Below are positions 21,071 to 29,982 of a DNA stretch of 64,000 bases, piece after piece. Every line of letters begins with the position of its first letter. The first letter of the stretch is position 1. A program made the translations under genes and the position numbers. The notes below the pieces were generated by a model. It did not search any database. It saw only the letters and a list, made by a program, of their open reading frames with translations, and was not told the origin of the DNA. Location of the stretch: assembly GCF_000725425.1 (NCBI RefSeq), contig NZ_CP006019.1, positions 1,795,371 through 1,859,370 on the forward strand, given 5' to 3'. The DNA is from Palaeococcus pacificus DY20341 (GTDB lineage: Archaea > Methanobacteriota_B > Thermococci > Thermococcales > Thermococcaceae).

Positions 21071-21184
21071 ATGAAGAGGAGACCAAGGAAGTGGAAGAAG
21101 AAAGGAAGAATGAGATGGAAGTGGCTGAAGAAGAGGATTAGGCGCTTAAAGAGACAGCACAGGAAAGAGAGAGGATTAATCTGA
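21071..21184 (+). CDS. rpl41e: Ribosomal protein L41e
   Basis: A 37-residue, extremely basic protein beginning [17 protein letters not shown] and ending RKERGLI. This is the archaeal L41e, among the smallest ribosomal proteins, a single helix at the subunit interface. The ATG at 21071 has a GAGGTGG site seven bases upstream. An in-frame ATG at 20999 would add 24 unrelated residues and lies over the promoter region, so I rejected it. The phosphoesterase gene starts 39 bases after its stop. Confidence 0.88.
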   Translation: MKRRPRKWKKKGRMRWKWLKKRIRRLKRQHRKERGLI

Positions 21185-21223
21185 GGTTCTTGACCTCTTT
21201 TTATATTCCCTTTGGTGCCTCAC

Positions 21224-21871
21224 ATGGAGCATTTCAAAACCTTTGAAAGGCTTTCTTTAGAACTGGACACCTCCAAAGGGAAGACGCTTATTTTAGCAGA
21301 CTTGCATATTGCTTTTGAGCTTTCAAGGGGTTTGAGAGTTAGAACGTATTTTGAGAAAAGCTTAGTGGAGTTTATAAAGTCAAGGAATCCTGATCTAGTG
21401 ATTTTGCTCGGTGATGTTAAGGAACCCTTAAGTCTAAAACCATTCACAAAGAAGCTTCTCCTAGAGTTCTTCAGCGAGCTGGAGGAATTTAAAATCCTGA
21501 TAACCAAAGGAAACCACGACGGCAACATTGAAAAGCTCGAGGAGGAATTCAGAAACATTGAGGTCGAGAACTACTTCCTCATTGATGACACCCTTTTCAT
21601 CCACGGTCATCAAAATCTTCCAAAAATAGATTTTGAGCGGGCCATTTTAGGTCATATACACCCAGCGGTAAGCGTTAAAATCGGGAGCATCGTTAAAAAG
21701 ACAAAGTGCTTCATTAGGGTGGATAAATTTTTGATTCTCCCCACAGTAAATCCCTACATAGAAGGCTTTGATGTTAGGGAAGGCATAAAGATGATACCTT
21801 TCTTGAAGAAGGCTAAGAAAGGAAAAGCTTTCCTTCCTGACTGGACATACTTGGGGGAAGTAATGTTTTAA
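21224..21871 (+). CDS. ICC-like metallophosphoesterase
   Basis: A 215-residue calcineurin-like phosphoesterase. The ordered metal-ligand motifs are all visible: DLHIAFE (Asp, His), LLGDVKEP (Gly-Asp), KGNHDG (Asn-His-Asp), HGHQN and LGHIHPA. It fits TIGR00024 (SbcD-related small phosphoesterases), whose substrate is unknown; the family cuts phosphodiesters with two metal ions. The ATG at 21224 follows GGTGCCTCAC. It lies downstream of rpl41e in the same direction and may share its transcript. Confidence 0.87.
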   Translation: MEHFKTFERLSLELDTSKGKTLILADLHIAFELSRGLRVRTYFEKSLVEFIKSRNPDLVILLGDVKEPLSLKPFTKKLLLEFFSELEEFKILITKGNHDGNIEKLEEEFRNIEVENYFLIDDTLFIHGHQNLPKIDFERAILGHIHPAVSVKIGSIVKKTKCFIRVDKFLILPTVNPYIEGFDVREGIKMIPFLKKAKKGKAFLPDWTYLGEVMF

Positions 21872-21969
21872 TTTGAAAAACTAAACAAACCGCAAGTTTT
21901 ATGAAGTTTAAACGTATAAAATATATGAAGAGAAGATTGCATAGGTGGGAAAATTAGAGGGTGAGGTCA

Positions 21970-22305
21970 ATGCACGAAAAGCTCGAAAGCCTGTTGCGCT
22001 CACTTGGGGTCAAAAAAAGCGAGATAAGGATTTACAAACTGCTTTTGGAGAAAAATATTCCCTTAAGAATAAAAGAAATACAGAGGGAAGTGGGGTTAAG
22101 CGAGAGGAGCGTTAGGGCACATGTTCTAAACCTCTACCGCAGAGGATTCCTAAAGAGGAAGCTCATTGAAGAAGGCTGGCTCGGCTACACTTACACAGCG
22201 GTGTCTCCCCAAGAACTCCTCGAAAGGTTAAAAGAAAACGTTGTGAAGAAAATCAACGAAATTGAGAGAGAGCTAAAGGAAACTGACGAAGTTAAGGGCC
22301 CCTAA
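21970..22305 (+). CDS. TrmB-like winged-helix transcriptional regulator
   Basis: A 111-residue DNA-binding protein. The winged helix spans about residues 5-75 (LGVKKSEIRIYKLLLEKN, then GLSERSVRAHVLNLYRRGFL), followed by a short helix rich in Lys and Glu that could dimerise. It resembles the DNA-binding half of TrmB regulators without a sugar-binding domain. The ATG at 21970 follows GGTGAGGTCA. Its 3' end overlaps that of the convergent peptidase by 33 bases. Targets are unknown. Confidence 0.75.
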   Translation: MHEKLESLLRSLGVKKSEIRIYKLLLEKNIPLRIKEIQREVGLSERSVRAHVLNLYRRGFLKRKLIEEGWLGYTYTAVSPQELLERLKENVVKKINEIERELKETDEVKGP

Positions 22306-23949
22306 AATCTCCAGAGCTTTCTCAAGACTTTCTCTTTTAAACTTGCCGTATTCTTCTTCCAAGGCTTTAAAAGCATCATCCTTAGGCAAAAGCTCCCCTA
22401 ACATCAAGAGTTCATGGAGCAAAGCCATCAATGGACGCTCCTTTAAAAGCTCCCTCATCTCCTTTCCCTGTGCTTTATCAATTCTCATGATGTCCCTAGG
22501 GGATAGTATACCCTTTTGTTTCCACTGGAGCCAAGGGTTGGACTCAAACTCATGACCAATATCAACACCCAAAAAATGTCCATCCCTAGCAAGTCCCTTC
22601 ATGACGAGCTTTTCCGCCACATCCAGCTCATTAGTTAGGCCCAGCTCACCGAGATACTTCATGGCATATGCCTTCGCAAAGCGTTGGAGCTCTTCTTTGC
22701 TGGCTTTTGCCAAGGCCAAAGCCGTCGCCAAAACAGCTTTTCCAATTATTTCGAGTGTTTCTTTGCTCAGCTTTTCTATTGAGTCCTCACTTGAGTGATA
22801 AAAACTGTCGGGCCAAGTTATGGGCATTACCGAAGGAATCCCAAAGAAGCTGAACACGTCGTGGTCACTCCCCATCTCATAGGGATAGCTCTTAAGGGGC
22901 ACCTTTGGAAGAGAGCTGCCGCCAAAACTCTTTCCTCTAGAGTTGGCCAAGTCCAAATAGTATTCCATGATGCCCTCTATTACTGAAAACCTCGAAAGAG
23001 GCGTTCTTATTAGCATGACAACTCCTTCCCGTCCTCCCACCATGTCGAGGTTTATTACCACATAGTAATGCTCGAGCTCAGCAAAGCTCTCTATGAAGGC
23101 TTGTGTGCCATGATACTCAGGAATCCAGAGGAAGGCAAAGCCGAAGCGGAATGATTCGTCGTATAATTTAGAGAGTGCTCTCGCGAGCTCCAAAAGCGCT
23201 GCACTCCCGCTCGCATTGTCGTTTGCTCCGGGCTTGGGATGGCACAGGTGAGCAGTGAAGAGAATATACGGCGGTTTGCCCACTTTAGCATAGACCATAG
23301 GGAGCACTTGCTTCTCTCTAATCTCGCTCACTACTTTGAGCCTGGCCTCAACGCTTTCACCCTTCTTGAGCTTGGCGATGACTTCATTGGCCCACTCCTC
23401 ACTTATCGCAACCGCAGGAATTTTTGCCCACTCCAAATCTTCCTTTGCCAAGAAGAGTCCAACGTAGGGGAAAGCCTTTCCAGTGCCTTTGCGGTAGATT
23501 ATGAAGCCTTTAGCACCGCTCTTGTTAGCTTTTTCGTAGTTCTCTCTCCATTCTTCTCCCACTAGAACGATCCTGTCCTTGGCTTTCTCCCAATCTTCTT
23601 CTCTTTCGATTAGAACTACTTCTCCCTCAGCTTCGCCGCTCGGAGAGTGCGCCATCACTACAAGGGGCGTTTTTTCTGTGGTTGCTTTTCTCTCTCCGAT
23701 TTCGATTTCACCATGGATTAAATCCCAAGCTATGGGAGATTTTAGAGTTAAGTGCCACCTTTCCCCATCATAGACATCCTCTAAAAGCTCTGCTTCAATC
23801 CCCCAAATCCTCAGATCCTCTAGAACATAGTTGGCTGCCTCAAAAAGCTCTTTTGAACCCTGAATTCGGTGGAATTTTGTTATATCCGCAATGTTCTGCA
23901 ATACTCTATCCGAGCTAAAAACTTCGGCTTCCTTCAAAAAGCGCTCCAT
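22273..23949 (-). CDS. M28-type zinc aminopeptidase-like protein
   Basis: A 558-residue putative metallopeptidase. A PA-type insertion (about residues 110-200) precedes the catalytic region. FTAHLCHPKPGANDNASG supplies the first zinc His and the bridging Asp; PEYHGTQ, NLDMVGG and MGSDHDVF give the remaining Glu, Asp and His expected of family M28. A long helical C-terminal domain follows. It has no obvious signal peptide, so it probably acts on peptides in the cytoplasm. The ATG at 23949 follows GGTGAGCCT; an in-frame upstream start is rejected. It is monocistronic. Confidence 0.85.
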   Translation of the reverse strand: MERFLKEAEVFSSDRVLQNIADITKFHRIQGSKELFEAANYVLEDLRIWGIEAELLEDVYDGERWHLTLKSPIAWDLIHGEIEIGERKATTEKTPLVVMAHSPSGEAEGEVVLIEREEDWEKAKDRIVLVGEEWRENYEKANKSGAKGFIIYRKGTGKAFPYVGLFLAKEDLEWAKIPAVAISEEWANEVIAKLKKGESVEARLKVVSEIREKQVLPMVYAKVGKPPYILFTAHLCHPKPGANDNASGSAALLELARALSKLYDESFRFGFAFLWIPEYHGTQAFIESFAELEHYYVVINLDMVGGREGVVMLIRTPLSRFSVIEGIMEYYLDLANSRGKSFGGSSLPKVPLKSYPYEMGSDHDVFSFFGIPSVMPITWPDSFYHSSEDSIEKLSKETLEIIGKAVLATALALAKASKEELQRFAKAYAMKYLGELGLTNELDVAEKLVMKGLARDGHFLGVDIGHEFESNPWLQWKQKGILSPRDIMRIDKAQGKEMRELLKERPLMALLHELLMLGELLPKDDAFKALEEEYGKFKRESLEKALEILGALNFVSFL

Positions 23950-24128
23950 AGGCTCACCAATTAGAGTTCTCACGAGAATATAATAGGTTTCCGGTGGTAG
24001 GATTAATTATTCATTAGAAACTATCAAGATACAACTATCAAACATGGTAAACCTTATAAAGGTAGAAGGGGTAATTATTGTATAAATGCAAAATAGATCC
24101 CCCGAATACTAGAAGAGGGTGATACTCA

Positions 24129-25193
24129 ATGGGGAAAACCAAGAAGTTTTTAACCCTTCTTCTTTTTCTCTCAATCGTTATGCAGAGTGCACTTGCAACA
24201 CCATACTGGCTCAAACCGGGCGTTTACGCTTCATACAAAGCGTGCAGCGCAGAGGCCCTTGAAGGAGACATAAAGTACGGAAACGAAGTCATCATCAGGG
24301 AGGAAAACGAGACAACACATCTACTGAGCCCCTGCATCTACTTTAAGTGGACAGTTCTCGACATAAAGGGCGATAAAGCTGTTTTAGGAATTCTCCTTCG
24401 AAGTGAAAACAGCAGCAGGATCGTTGAGAGGAAGGTAAGCGCTGAGGAGGGGAGGAAGCTCCTTGAGAAATACCAGAGAATGTACGACTACTCCGGCGAG
24501 ATGTGTGTTAACAAGTTCGTCAACGACACTTTAATAACGATGTGCAAGAACGTCTATAGGGAAAAAGGCCCTAAAGGGGAGCTGCTCATCGGTGTTGATG
24601 AGGGTTATGCATACATAATGAACACCACACACACCGGAAAAGACCACAGCTGGAGCGGGGTCGTTGAGGTCGACCTTAAGACCGGCGAGCTCTTAATAAA
24701 CGGCACTCCTGTTGGAGTTAACTTCCTCTTCTCCGATAATCCGGCAGAGCTCAAAGGGAAGGAGATTATGGAGGGAGTTACATTTGAGGAAACCAGAGAG
24801 CTGAACATGACCGTTATGACATACTATAGAGATTTTGTACCGCCCATATCTTTCACTAAGAGCGAGAAGATAGATACAGGTGGGGGATGGGCAATTGATG
24901 CGGTTGCTTTCGACGGGACGAGCGGGCTGGCCATAACGATATACATGCCTGTAAGCCCCCTCTGGGAGGCCCTAGGCATTGAAGAAGTCTATTCCGCGGA
25001 TACACTCCTTCAGCGGAGCAAATCAGAGAAGAGCAGCGACAGGACGGTGCTCGTAGGCTTCCTCCTTGAAGACACGAATGCAGAGCTCATAAAACCCGAG
25101 GCACTGGAGGAAGGGAGTATTTCAAAGAAGGCCCTCGCACTTCTCCTCGGGGCGTTTGCAGCTTTTCTGGTTGTATGGAGGTGGAAAAGGTAA
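24129..25193 (+). CDS. Secreted, membrane-anchored protein of unknown function
   Basis: 354 residues. A signal peptide (about 1-24) leads to a mature start ATPYWLKPGVYASY, a beta-rich extracellular domain with several Asn-X-Ser/Thr sites and four cysteines, and a C-terminal membrane helix (ALALLLGAFAAFLVVW) ending WRWKR. This matches Thermococcales surface proteins of unknown role. It is not CGP-CTERM tailed. The ATG at 24129 follows GGGTGATACTCA and the promoter is its own. No neighbour suggests a function. Confidence 0.65.
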   Translation: MGKTKKFLTLLLFLSIVMQSALATPYWLKPGVYASYKACSAEALEGDIKYGNEVIIREENETTHLLSPCIYFKWTVLDIKGDKAVLGILLRSENSSRIVERKVSAEEGRKLLEKYQRMYDYSGEMCVNKFVNDTLITMCKNVYREKGPKGELLIGVDEGYAYIMNTTHTGKDHSWSGVVEVDLKTGELLINGTPVGVNFLFSDNPAELKGKEIMEGVTFEETRELNMTVMTYYRDFVPPISFTKSEKIDTGGGWAIDAVAFDGTSGLAITIYMPVSPLWEALGIEEVYSADTLLQRSKSEKSSDRTVLVGFLLEDTNAELIKPEALEEGSISKKALALLLGAFAAFLVVWRWKR

Positions 25194-25229
25194 AGCGATT
25201 TCATGGGAGGAAAAGGAAAAAAACATAGT

Positions 25230-27029
25230 TCACTCCTTCCCTTTGTGCTCGCACCACTCTTTGTTCGCCCAGTCTCCATGAAACTCTCCCGGAATATGTC
25301 CCGTGTCAGGGACAGCTTGGCTGAAGTCGTAGAGAGCCTCTAACGCTGATACTATGTCTCTTGGGAAGTCCTTCTGGGCCACATATAAAGCCGCTCTCGT
25401 AACGACATTGTAGCGCGAGTTGGGGACGAGGCTTTTCAGTGAAGCAAACCAAGCTTCCTCCGTAGATTCCCATCCTTCCAAGCCCTCTAAGCGGAAGAAC
25501 TCGTAATCATAGTAGAGCTGTGGAAAAGCGAGCAACTTCATGTACTCGAGGAATAGATAGTGAGCTCTCTCCTCAATGCCCTCCTCAAGGTAAAGGTCTA
25601 TAAGCTCGGCGAGTGCCTTGCTTATGGCAACGACATTGCCGAATGTGACTCTCGTATCTATGTGCTCCCAAAATCTCGGGCATGAGTGGTTGCCGAGCAA
25701 AGCTAAGTAGTAAATTCTTCCAAGCTTGAGACTTATAGCCGGATCAACATCTTTGATTGGCTCCGTGACATATTCAACGCTCGTATCAATCTCAAAATAC
25801 TCATAGTGCTCCCTAAAGAATATCCTAGCATACCTAACAAGAAACTCCTTTAATGAATCGAGCGTAGCGCTTGAATCATTGCGCTTTATCAAATCAAAGA
25901 CCGCGTATCTTATGCTCCTGTTCAGCTCTTTAAACACCTTTGTGAAGGCTAACTTCCAAAGCTGGGAGTACTTTTTACCCCTGTAAAAGCGGTGTATCAC
26001 CTTATTATCTTCCCTCCGGACGCCTAGCCAGCGTGTATCACTCGTTGTCCCATCTAAGCTCAAATCAAAGTAGTCGCTCCAGCTCGAGTAGTCTTTCACG
26101 TGGAGCTCAAACTTCTCTGTGCACTCCCCTTCGAGACACTTAAACCCACCGCTGAGCTTTTTCCTAACGAATTCGGCCGCGTTTATGAGCTCAACGCCCT
26201 TATCCTCCAATCCCTTCAACCAAGTCATGAACCTGTCGAGCTGCTGGGGGTTGCTGACCAAGGCCTCCAAATCACTCGCTAAGTAAACGAGATAAGGAAT
26301 GTTCTGGGATTCTTTGAAAACGTCTATCCTCCCCTCTGCAACAGCCCTAATTAAGCCCTCAACATCAAGCGTGTTGAATGCAAAGGCATCACTAAGCTGG
26401 TGGTCTCTCCCAAAGATGTAGCAGAGCTTACCATTGGCTTTGAATGTGTTGCATGAAAACTTAGCCTGAAAAAGGTGAAGCTCCCTGAACTGCCGCTCAT
26501 CCACGAGAAAGAGGAGTTTCTTATCAGTGGAGTCGCTTATTATTTTAGCACTATCTCTGGCTATGACATTTTCAGGAAGCCAGTAACCAACAACCTCCTT
26601 ATCTTTAATGAAAGGTTTGTAGAAGTCAAAAGACACTCTCGCGAGAACTTCTTGAGCAAACTTGCTTATATGGGGCATTATTGGGTGAAAGGGGGTAGTA
26701 GGGACAGCTTCGACGTGATTCTCCAAGAGTTCGATAATTTCTCCGTAAATTCTCGGTTTATATCTCAAGACCATGTAAAGCGTAAAAGGTTCGATATCAA
26801 CACTTACCGCCCCTTTCTTAAGGGCACCCAAAGTGTCATCCACGTAATCGTAGGCTTTTATGACCGCCCTAGTCCAATTCCTACCTTCAACATCAACATC
26901 CCTAATCTTCAGTGAGACAGGACTTAAGCGCTCCGAATACTTTATAGGATCCCATCCCGTGCCATCATGGATATAAATTATATCTCCCGGCTGGTAGCCA
27001 TGAAAGTGATAAGCGAACTTCTGCATCAT
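25230..27029 (-). CDS. Glycoside hydrolase family 57 protein
   Basis: 599 residues. The GH57 motifs run in order: HFHGYQPGD at the N-terminus, TPFHPIMPH near residue 113, YWLPENV near residue 150 with the Glu expected to be the nucleophile, and LASDLEAL near residue 255. A large helical C-terminal region follows. GH57 enzymes are retaining alpha-glucan hydrolases, branching enzymes or transferases; this branch is not one of the well-characterised ones, so the substrate is open. The start overlaps the stop of the upstream gene (TGATG). It is the third gene of an operon headed by a KaiC-like ATPase, suggesting regulated cytoplasmic glycogen handling. Confidence 0.87.
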   Translation of the reverse strand: MMQKFAYHFHGYQPGDIIYIHDGTGWDPIKYSERLSPVSLKIRDVDVEGRNWTRAVIKAYDYVDDTLGALKKGAVSVDIEPFTLYMVLRYKPRIYGEIIELLENHVEAVPTTPFHPIMPHISKFAQEVLARVSFDFYKPFIKDKEVVGYWLPENVIARDSAKIISDSTDKKLLFLVDERQFRELHLFQAKFSCNTFKANGKLCYIFGRDHQLSDAFAFNTLDVEGLIRAVAEGRIDVFKESQNIPYLVYLASDLEALVSNPQQLDRFMTWLKGLEDKGVELINAAEFVRKKLSGGFKCLEGECTEKFELHVKDYSSWSDYFDLSLDGTTSDTRWLGVRREDNKVIHRFYRGKKYSQLWKLAFTKVFKELNRSIRYAVFDLIKRNDSSATLDSLKEFLVRYARIFFREHYEYFEIDTSVEYVTEPIKDVDPAISLKLGRIYYLALLGNHSCPRFWEHIDTRVTFGNVVAISKALAELIDLYLEEGIEERAHYLFLEYMKLLAFPQLYYDYEFFRLEGLEGWESTEEAWFASLKSLVPNSRYNVVTRAALYVAQKDFPRDIVSALEALYDFSQAVPDTGHIPGEFHGDWANKEWCEHKGKE

Positions 27030-27493
27030 CAGTCATCACCATCCTGTATGTACCCTATGGAAGAAGGAAAACCAAGAGTCTTAGGCTTCTTTAACATCCC
27101 CATAAGCTCTAAAATTTCAGGTGGTTCTAGAATTGACGGACTGTTTAAAATCCGCGCAAACTCTATATTGAACCGTCCCTCAGATTGAATCTCCTCTTCA
27201 ATAAATGCTTCCTTTAATTTGGATTTAGACTCATCCAAAGGAGAAAGCTTAACAGCCAGTCCAGACTGCACATCTTCCATTCTCTTCCTCTCACCATCAA
27301 GTTTTCCCCGCTGGTATGCTTTCTTAGCTTTTTCATAAACTCCAAGTTCCCTGGCTTTTTCATATATCTCAGATTTCTTATGTCCAACCCACGATATCCA
27401 CTCACTGTGTCCTTTGTAGCCAATAAAGTACCCAAAACGATACGCTTCCCTAATTATTTCCTGAATTTTTTGAGTATCCTTTTTCTTTACCAT
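27029..27493 (-). CDS. Small charged protein of unknown function
   Basis: 154 residues, soluble, rich in Lys and Glu, predicted mostly helical (QKIQEIIREAYRFGYFIGY, then RELGVYEKAKKAYQ). I recognise no domain. It lies between a KaiC-like ATPase (ten-base gap) and a GH57 gene (one-base overlap), so it is probably an accessory to one of them. The ATG at 27493 has GAGGGG upstream; an in-frame start at 27520 would overlap the KaiC-like gene. Confidence 0.65.
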   Translation of the reverse strand: MVKKKDTQKIQEIIREAYRFGYFIGYKGHSEWISWVGHKKSEIYEKARELGVYEKAKKAYQRGKLDGERKRMEDVQSGLAVKLSPLDESKSKLKEAFIEEEIQSEGRFNIEFARILNSPSILEPPEILELMGMLKKPKTLGFPSSIGYIQDGDD

Positions 27494-27503
27494 TTCGATC
27501 CCC

Positions 27504-28217
27504 TCAGAACGGCGCCTCATTGTAAACCCTAATGCCTTCTTTTGAGAACCTAACTCTCTTTATATTACTGTCATGAGGTGTGCCACGCATTTTTAATATC
27601 TGAAGCGCTCTTATCATCGTATAGTTTCTCATAAAGTGATGCAAAACTATGACACCGCTGGCCAAATAATATTCATCAGTATAATTATCTGAGCTCAGCA
27701 TTTCAGATATTACTAACGTGGTAACATCTAACTCTTCAAGAGACCTTATAAAGTTGCCAATCTCTCTTCTCTTGTTTTCGGGATCCGCAACAAGCTGTTC
27801 TATTGAAGTGAATGAATCTATTACCACTCTTTTTGGCCTTTCTGCTGAGACTACATCTTTAATCTTCACGAAAAGCTCTCTCCATGTCAATTTTTGTTCT
27901 ATTCTTAGGAGGTGGTAGCCAATATCATAGAAAACAATCTTCCCAGATTTTGCGTAAGGTAGGATGTTGAGATCATATTTCATCATGTCTTGAATTATAA
28001 CTTTAGGATCATCAACGAGAGAAATGTAAAGGCCTTTTTCATTATTCCTAGCACCTGCTACAAGAAACTGAACTCCAATTGTAGTTTTACCACTCCCAGG
28101 AGGCCCACTTATAAGGTAGACCCTCCCCGGGATTAAACCCCCACCAATCAGCTCATCTAACCCCGGAACCCCAGTTGAAACACGATCTAAGGTTTTTAGT
28201 ATTTCTCCAATGTACAT
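27504..28217 (-). CDS. KaiC-like RecA-superfamily ATPase
   Basis: A 237-residue single-domain KaiC family protein. VSTGVPGLDELIGGGL leads into an intact Walker A (SGPPGSGKTT near residue 38) and a Walker B-like RVVIDSFTS near residue 130. Such archaeal proteins bind and hydrolyse ATP and are thought to act in signalling or regulation, not in a clock. It heads an operon with a small unknown protein and a GH57 enzyme. The ATG at 28217 has a strong GGGAGGT site. Compare the sibling at 5273-6010, which has lost the Walker lysine. Confidence 0.85.
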   Translation of the reverse strand: MYIGEILKTLDRVSTGVPGLDELIGGGLIPGRVYLISGPPGSGKTTIGVQFLVAGARNNEKGLYISLVDDPKVIIQDMMKYDLNILPYAKSGKIVFYDIGYHLLRIEQKLTWRELFVKIKDVVSAERPKRVVIDSFTSIEQLVADPENKRREIGNFIRSLEELDVTTLVISEMLSSDNYTDEYYLASGVIVLHHFMRNYTMIRALQILKMRGTPHDSNIKRVRFSKEGIRVYNEAPF

Positions 28218-28286
28218 GAGAATAACCTCCCAAGGTTAATCCCCTAAGAAATAAATATGAACGAAGATATTTATATCACTTTTGAA

Positions 28287-29348
28287 CTAACCCCAAGCCC
28301 AATGTCTGCTCACAATAAAGCGGACTATAAACGAGATGAGAATTCCTATGAGGTTAGAGATCAAATAGGGGATTCCTATGTACGTTAACCCATAGAGAAA
28401 CGCAAGCTGAACTGCACCCCCAGCTATTGAAGCTAAGTGAAAGTTAACTAAGCGTTTCAAAAAGGGCACGTTTTTCAAATCCCTAAACGTCCAGATGTCA
28501 TTCCAAAGGAAGTTGTTCAAAACGCTGAGCTCATAGGAGAAGAGTCCAGCCAAAACTAACCCTAAATCAGTTTTCTCAAAAAATAACCAGAGAAAGAACT
28601 CATTTACAATAACACCTGTGAAGCCAACGATGGAAAATTTAACTAGTCTGTCTATCTCACCTTCCCACTTCATTAGACGCCACAGGTGCCTCAGATAATT
28701 AAAAATCTGCTTTTGGCTTAATTTACTCTCTCCTGCGTTTCTTAGGCCAAAAGTAAACGGAATTTCTTCAATTCTACTATATCTTCCCTTTATGAGAATT
28801 TCCAAGAGTATTTTAAACCCAACAGGGTTGAGCTCTATCCCTTCAACGACTTCTCTTTTGAGGGCAAAGAATCCACTTACGGGGTCTCTAACGTGCCTAA
28901 TTTTAGGCAAAGCTACACGTCCAATCATTATGGCACCTTTTGATATTAACCGCCTATACCAGTACCAGTTCTCCACCTTTCCTCCTTTAACATAACGGGA
29001 AGCAACGGCTATATCCGCCCCATTTTCTATTCTTTCAATGAGTTTTGGAATTACCTCAGGAGGATGCTGCAAATCCGCATCCATAACAACAAATACATCC
29101 CCTTCCGCTTCGCTAAATCCCCTAATTACTGCGGAAGAGAGCCCTTTTTCATTTTTTCTCCTAATTACTTTAACAGGATATATTTTGGAGAGTTTTTGGG
29201 CTTTTTCCCAAGTTTTATCGGGAGAATCATCGTCAACTACTACTATCTCAAAGTCATGACCTCTCAGAGAACCACTTATCCTTTTGAAAAGCTCCTCGAG
29301 ATTGTCTCTTTCATTATAAGTAGGGACGATGATTGAAATTCTCACCAT
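28287..29348 (-). CDS. Dolichol-phosphate mannose synthase with GtrA-like membrane domain
   Basis: 353 residues. The N-terminal GT-A domain has IIVPTYNERDN, DDDSPDKTW and the catalytic VMDADLQHPPE; QIFNYLRH and about four membrane helices of the GtrA type follow from residue 230. Length and layout match the structurally known Pyrococcus furiosus enzyme. It moves mannose from GDP-mannose to dolichyl phosphate, giving the donor for N-glycosylation and other surface glycans at the membrane. The ATG at 29348 has GGGAGG five bases upstream; 27 upstream in-frame codons are rejected. The tRNA-Pro promoter is divergent. Confidence 0.92.
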   Translation of the reverse strand: MVRISIIVPTYNERDNLEELFKRISGSLRGHDFEIVVVDDDSPDKTWEKAQKLSKIYPVKVIRRKNEKGLSSAVIRGFSEAEGDVFVVMDADLQHPPEVIPKLIERIENGADIAVASRYVKGGKVENWYWYRRLISKGAIMIGRVALPKIRHVRDPVSGFFALKREVVEGIELNPVGFKILLEILIKGRYSRIEEIPFTFGLRNAGESKLSQKQIFNYLRHLWRLMKWEGEIDRLVKFSIVGFTGVIVNEFFLWLFFEKTDLGLVLAGLFSYELSVLNNFLWNDIWTFRDLKNVPFLKRLVNFHLASIAGGAVQLAFLYGLTYIGIPYLISNLIGILISFIVRFIVSRHWAWG

Positions 29349-29442
29349 TTTCGCCTCCCAGAGTAATGCATCTTTAAGAATTAATAACCTTTTCCTTCCG
29401 CAATGTTTATAATACCTCCAAGTATTCATAGCATAGGGAGAT

Positions 29443-29520
29443 GGGGCCGTGGGGTAGCTTGGTCCATCCTTTGGGCTTCGGGAGCCCGAGACCCGGGTTC
29501 AAATCCCGGCGGCCCCACCA
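29443..29520 (+). tRNA. tRNA-Pro (CGG)
   Basis: A full cloverleaf: acceptor GGGGCCG pairs with CGGCCCC, the T arm is CCGGGTTCAAATCCCGG, and the anticodon loop TTCGGGA reads CGG. The 3' CCA is encoded. There is no intron. A TATA-like TTTATAAT lies near 29405-29413, about 34 bases before the mature 5' end. Confidence 0.95.
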
Positions 29521-29540
29521 GCATTACAAACTTCGCCTGC

Positions 29541-29568
29541 GCGAATTTTGATCAATTCGCTTATTTTT
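29541..29568 (+). terminator. Hairpin plus T-rich tract after tRNA-Pro
   Basis: GCGAATT (29541-29547) pairs with AATTCGC (29554-29560) around a six-base loop, followed by TTATTTTT. The position 20 bases after tRNA-Pro fits a terminator, though archaeal termination needs mainly the T tract. Confidence 0.5.
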
Positions 29569-29748
29569 CCATAAGTGATTTTTAGGGGATTCCTCATTAT
29601 CAAGAGCTTCCATGGAAGATGCACAACTTTAATCACTCCTCATGCAGCTAAATGTTGCTAAGAAAGCTTTGGCTTATTGAGACTCGAATACCCAGAGAAA
29701 GATTTATAAACCCTTCACTAATGATTAACTATCGGGCGGGCTTAGGGT

Positions 29749-29826
29749 CCCGCGGTAGCCTAGCCTGGGAGTGGCGGCGGACTGTAGATCCGCAGGTCGC
29801 CGGTTCAAATCCGGCCCGCGGGACCA
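29749..29826 (+). tRNA. tRNA-Tyr (GTA)
   Basis: Acceptor CCCGCGG pairs with CCGCGGG with the archaeal C1-G72 tyrosine identity pair, A73 and encoded CCA. The anticodon loop CTGTAGA reads GTA, within stem GCGGA/TCCGC. No intron is present, although tyrosine tRNA carries one in many other lineages. A TATA box (TTTATAAA, about 29702-29710) lies about 40 bases upstream. Confidence 0.95.
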
Positions 29827-29982
29827 CCAAAAATAAACTCTTCTAATAAAGAATTACCTCGCATCAATCCTGCAATTTTAGAGTCTTATTCTCAAATTTA
29901 GCCGATTTAGAAGGTCTTCTTTCCGTTCCCAATAAAAAAAGTATTTAAGCACCTTCATTGCATAAATAGATTGGGGGTAGTG

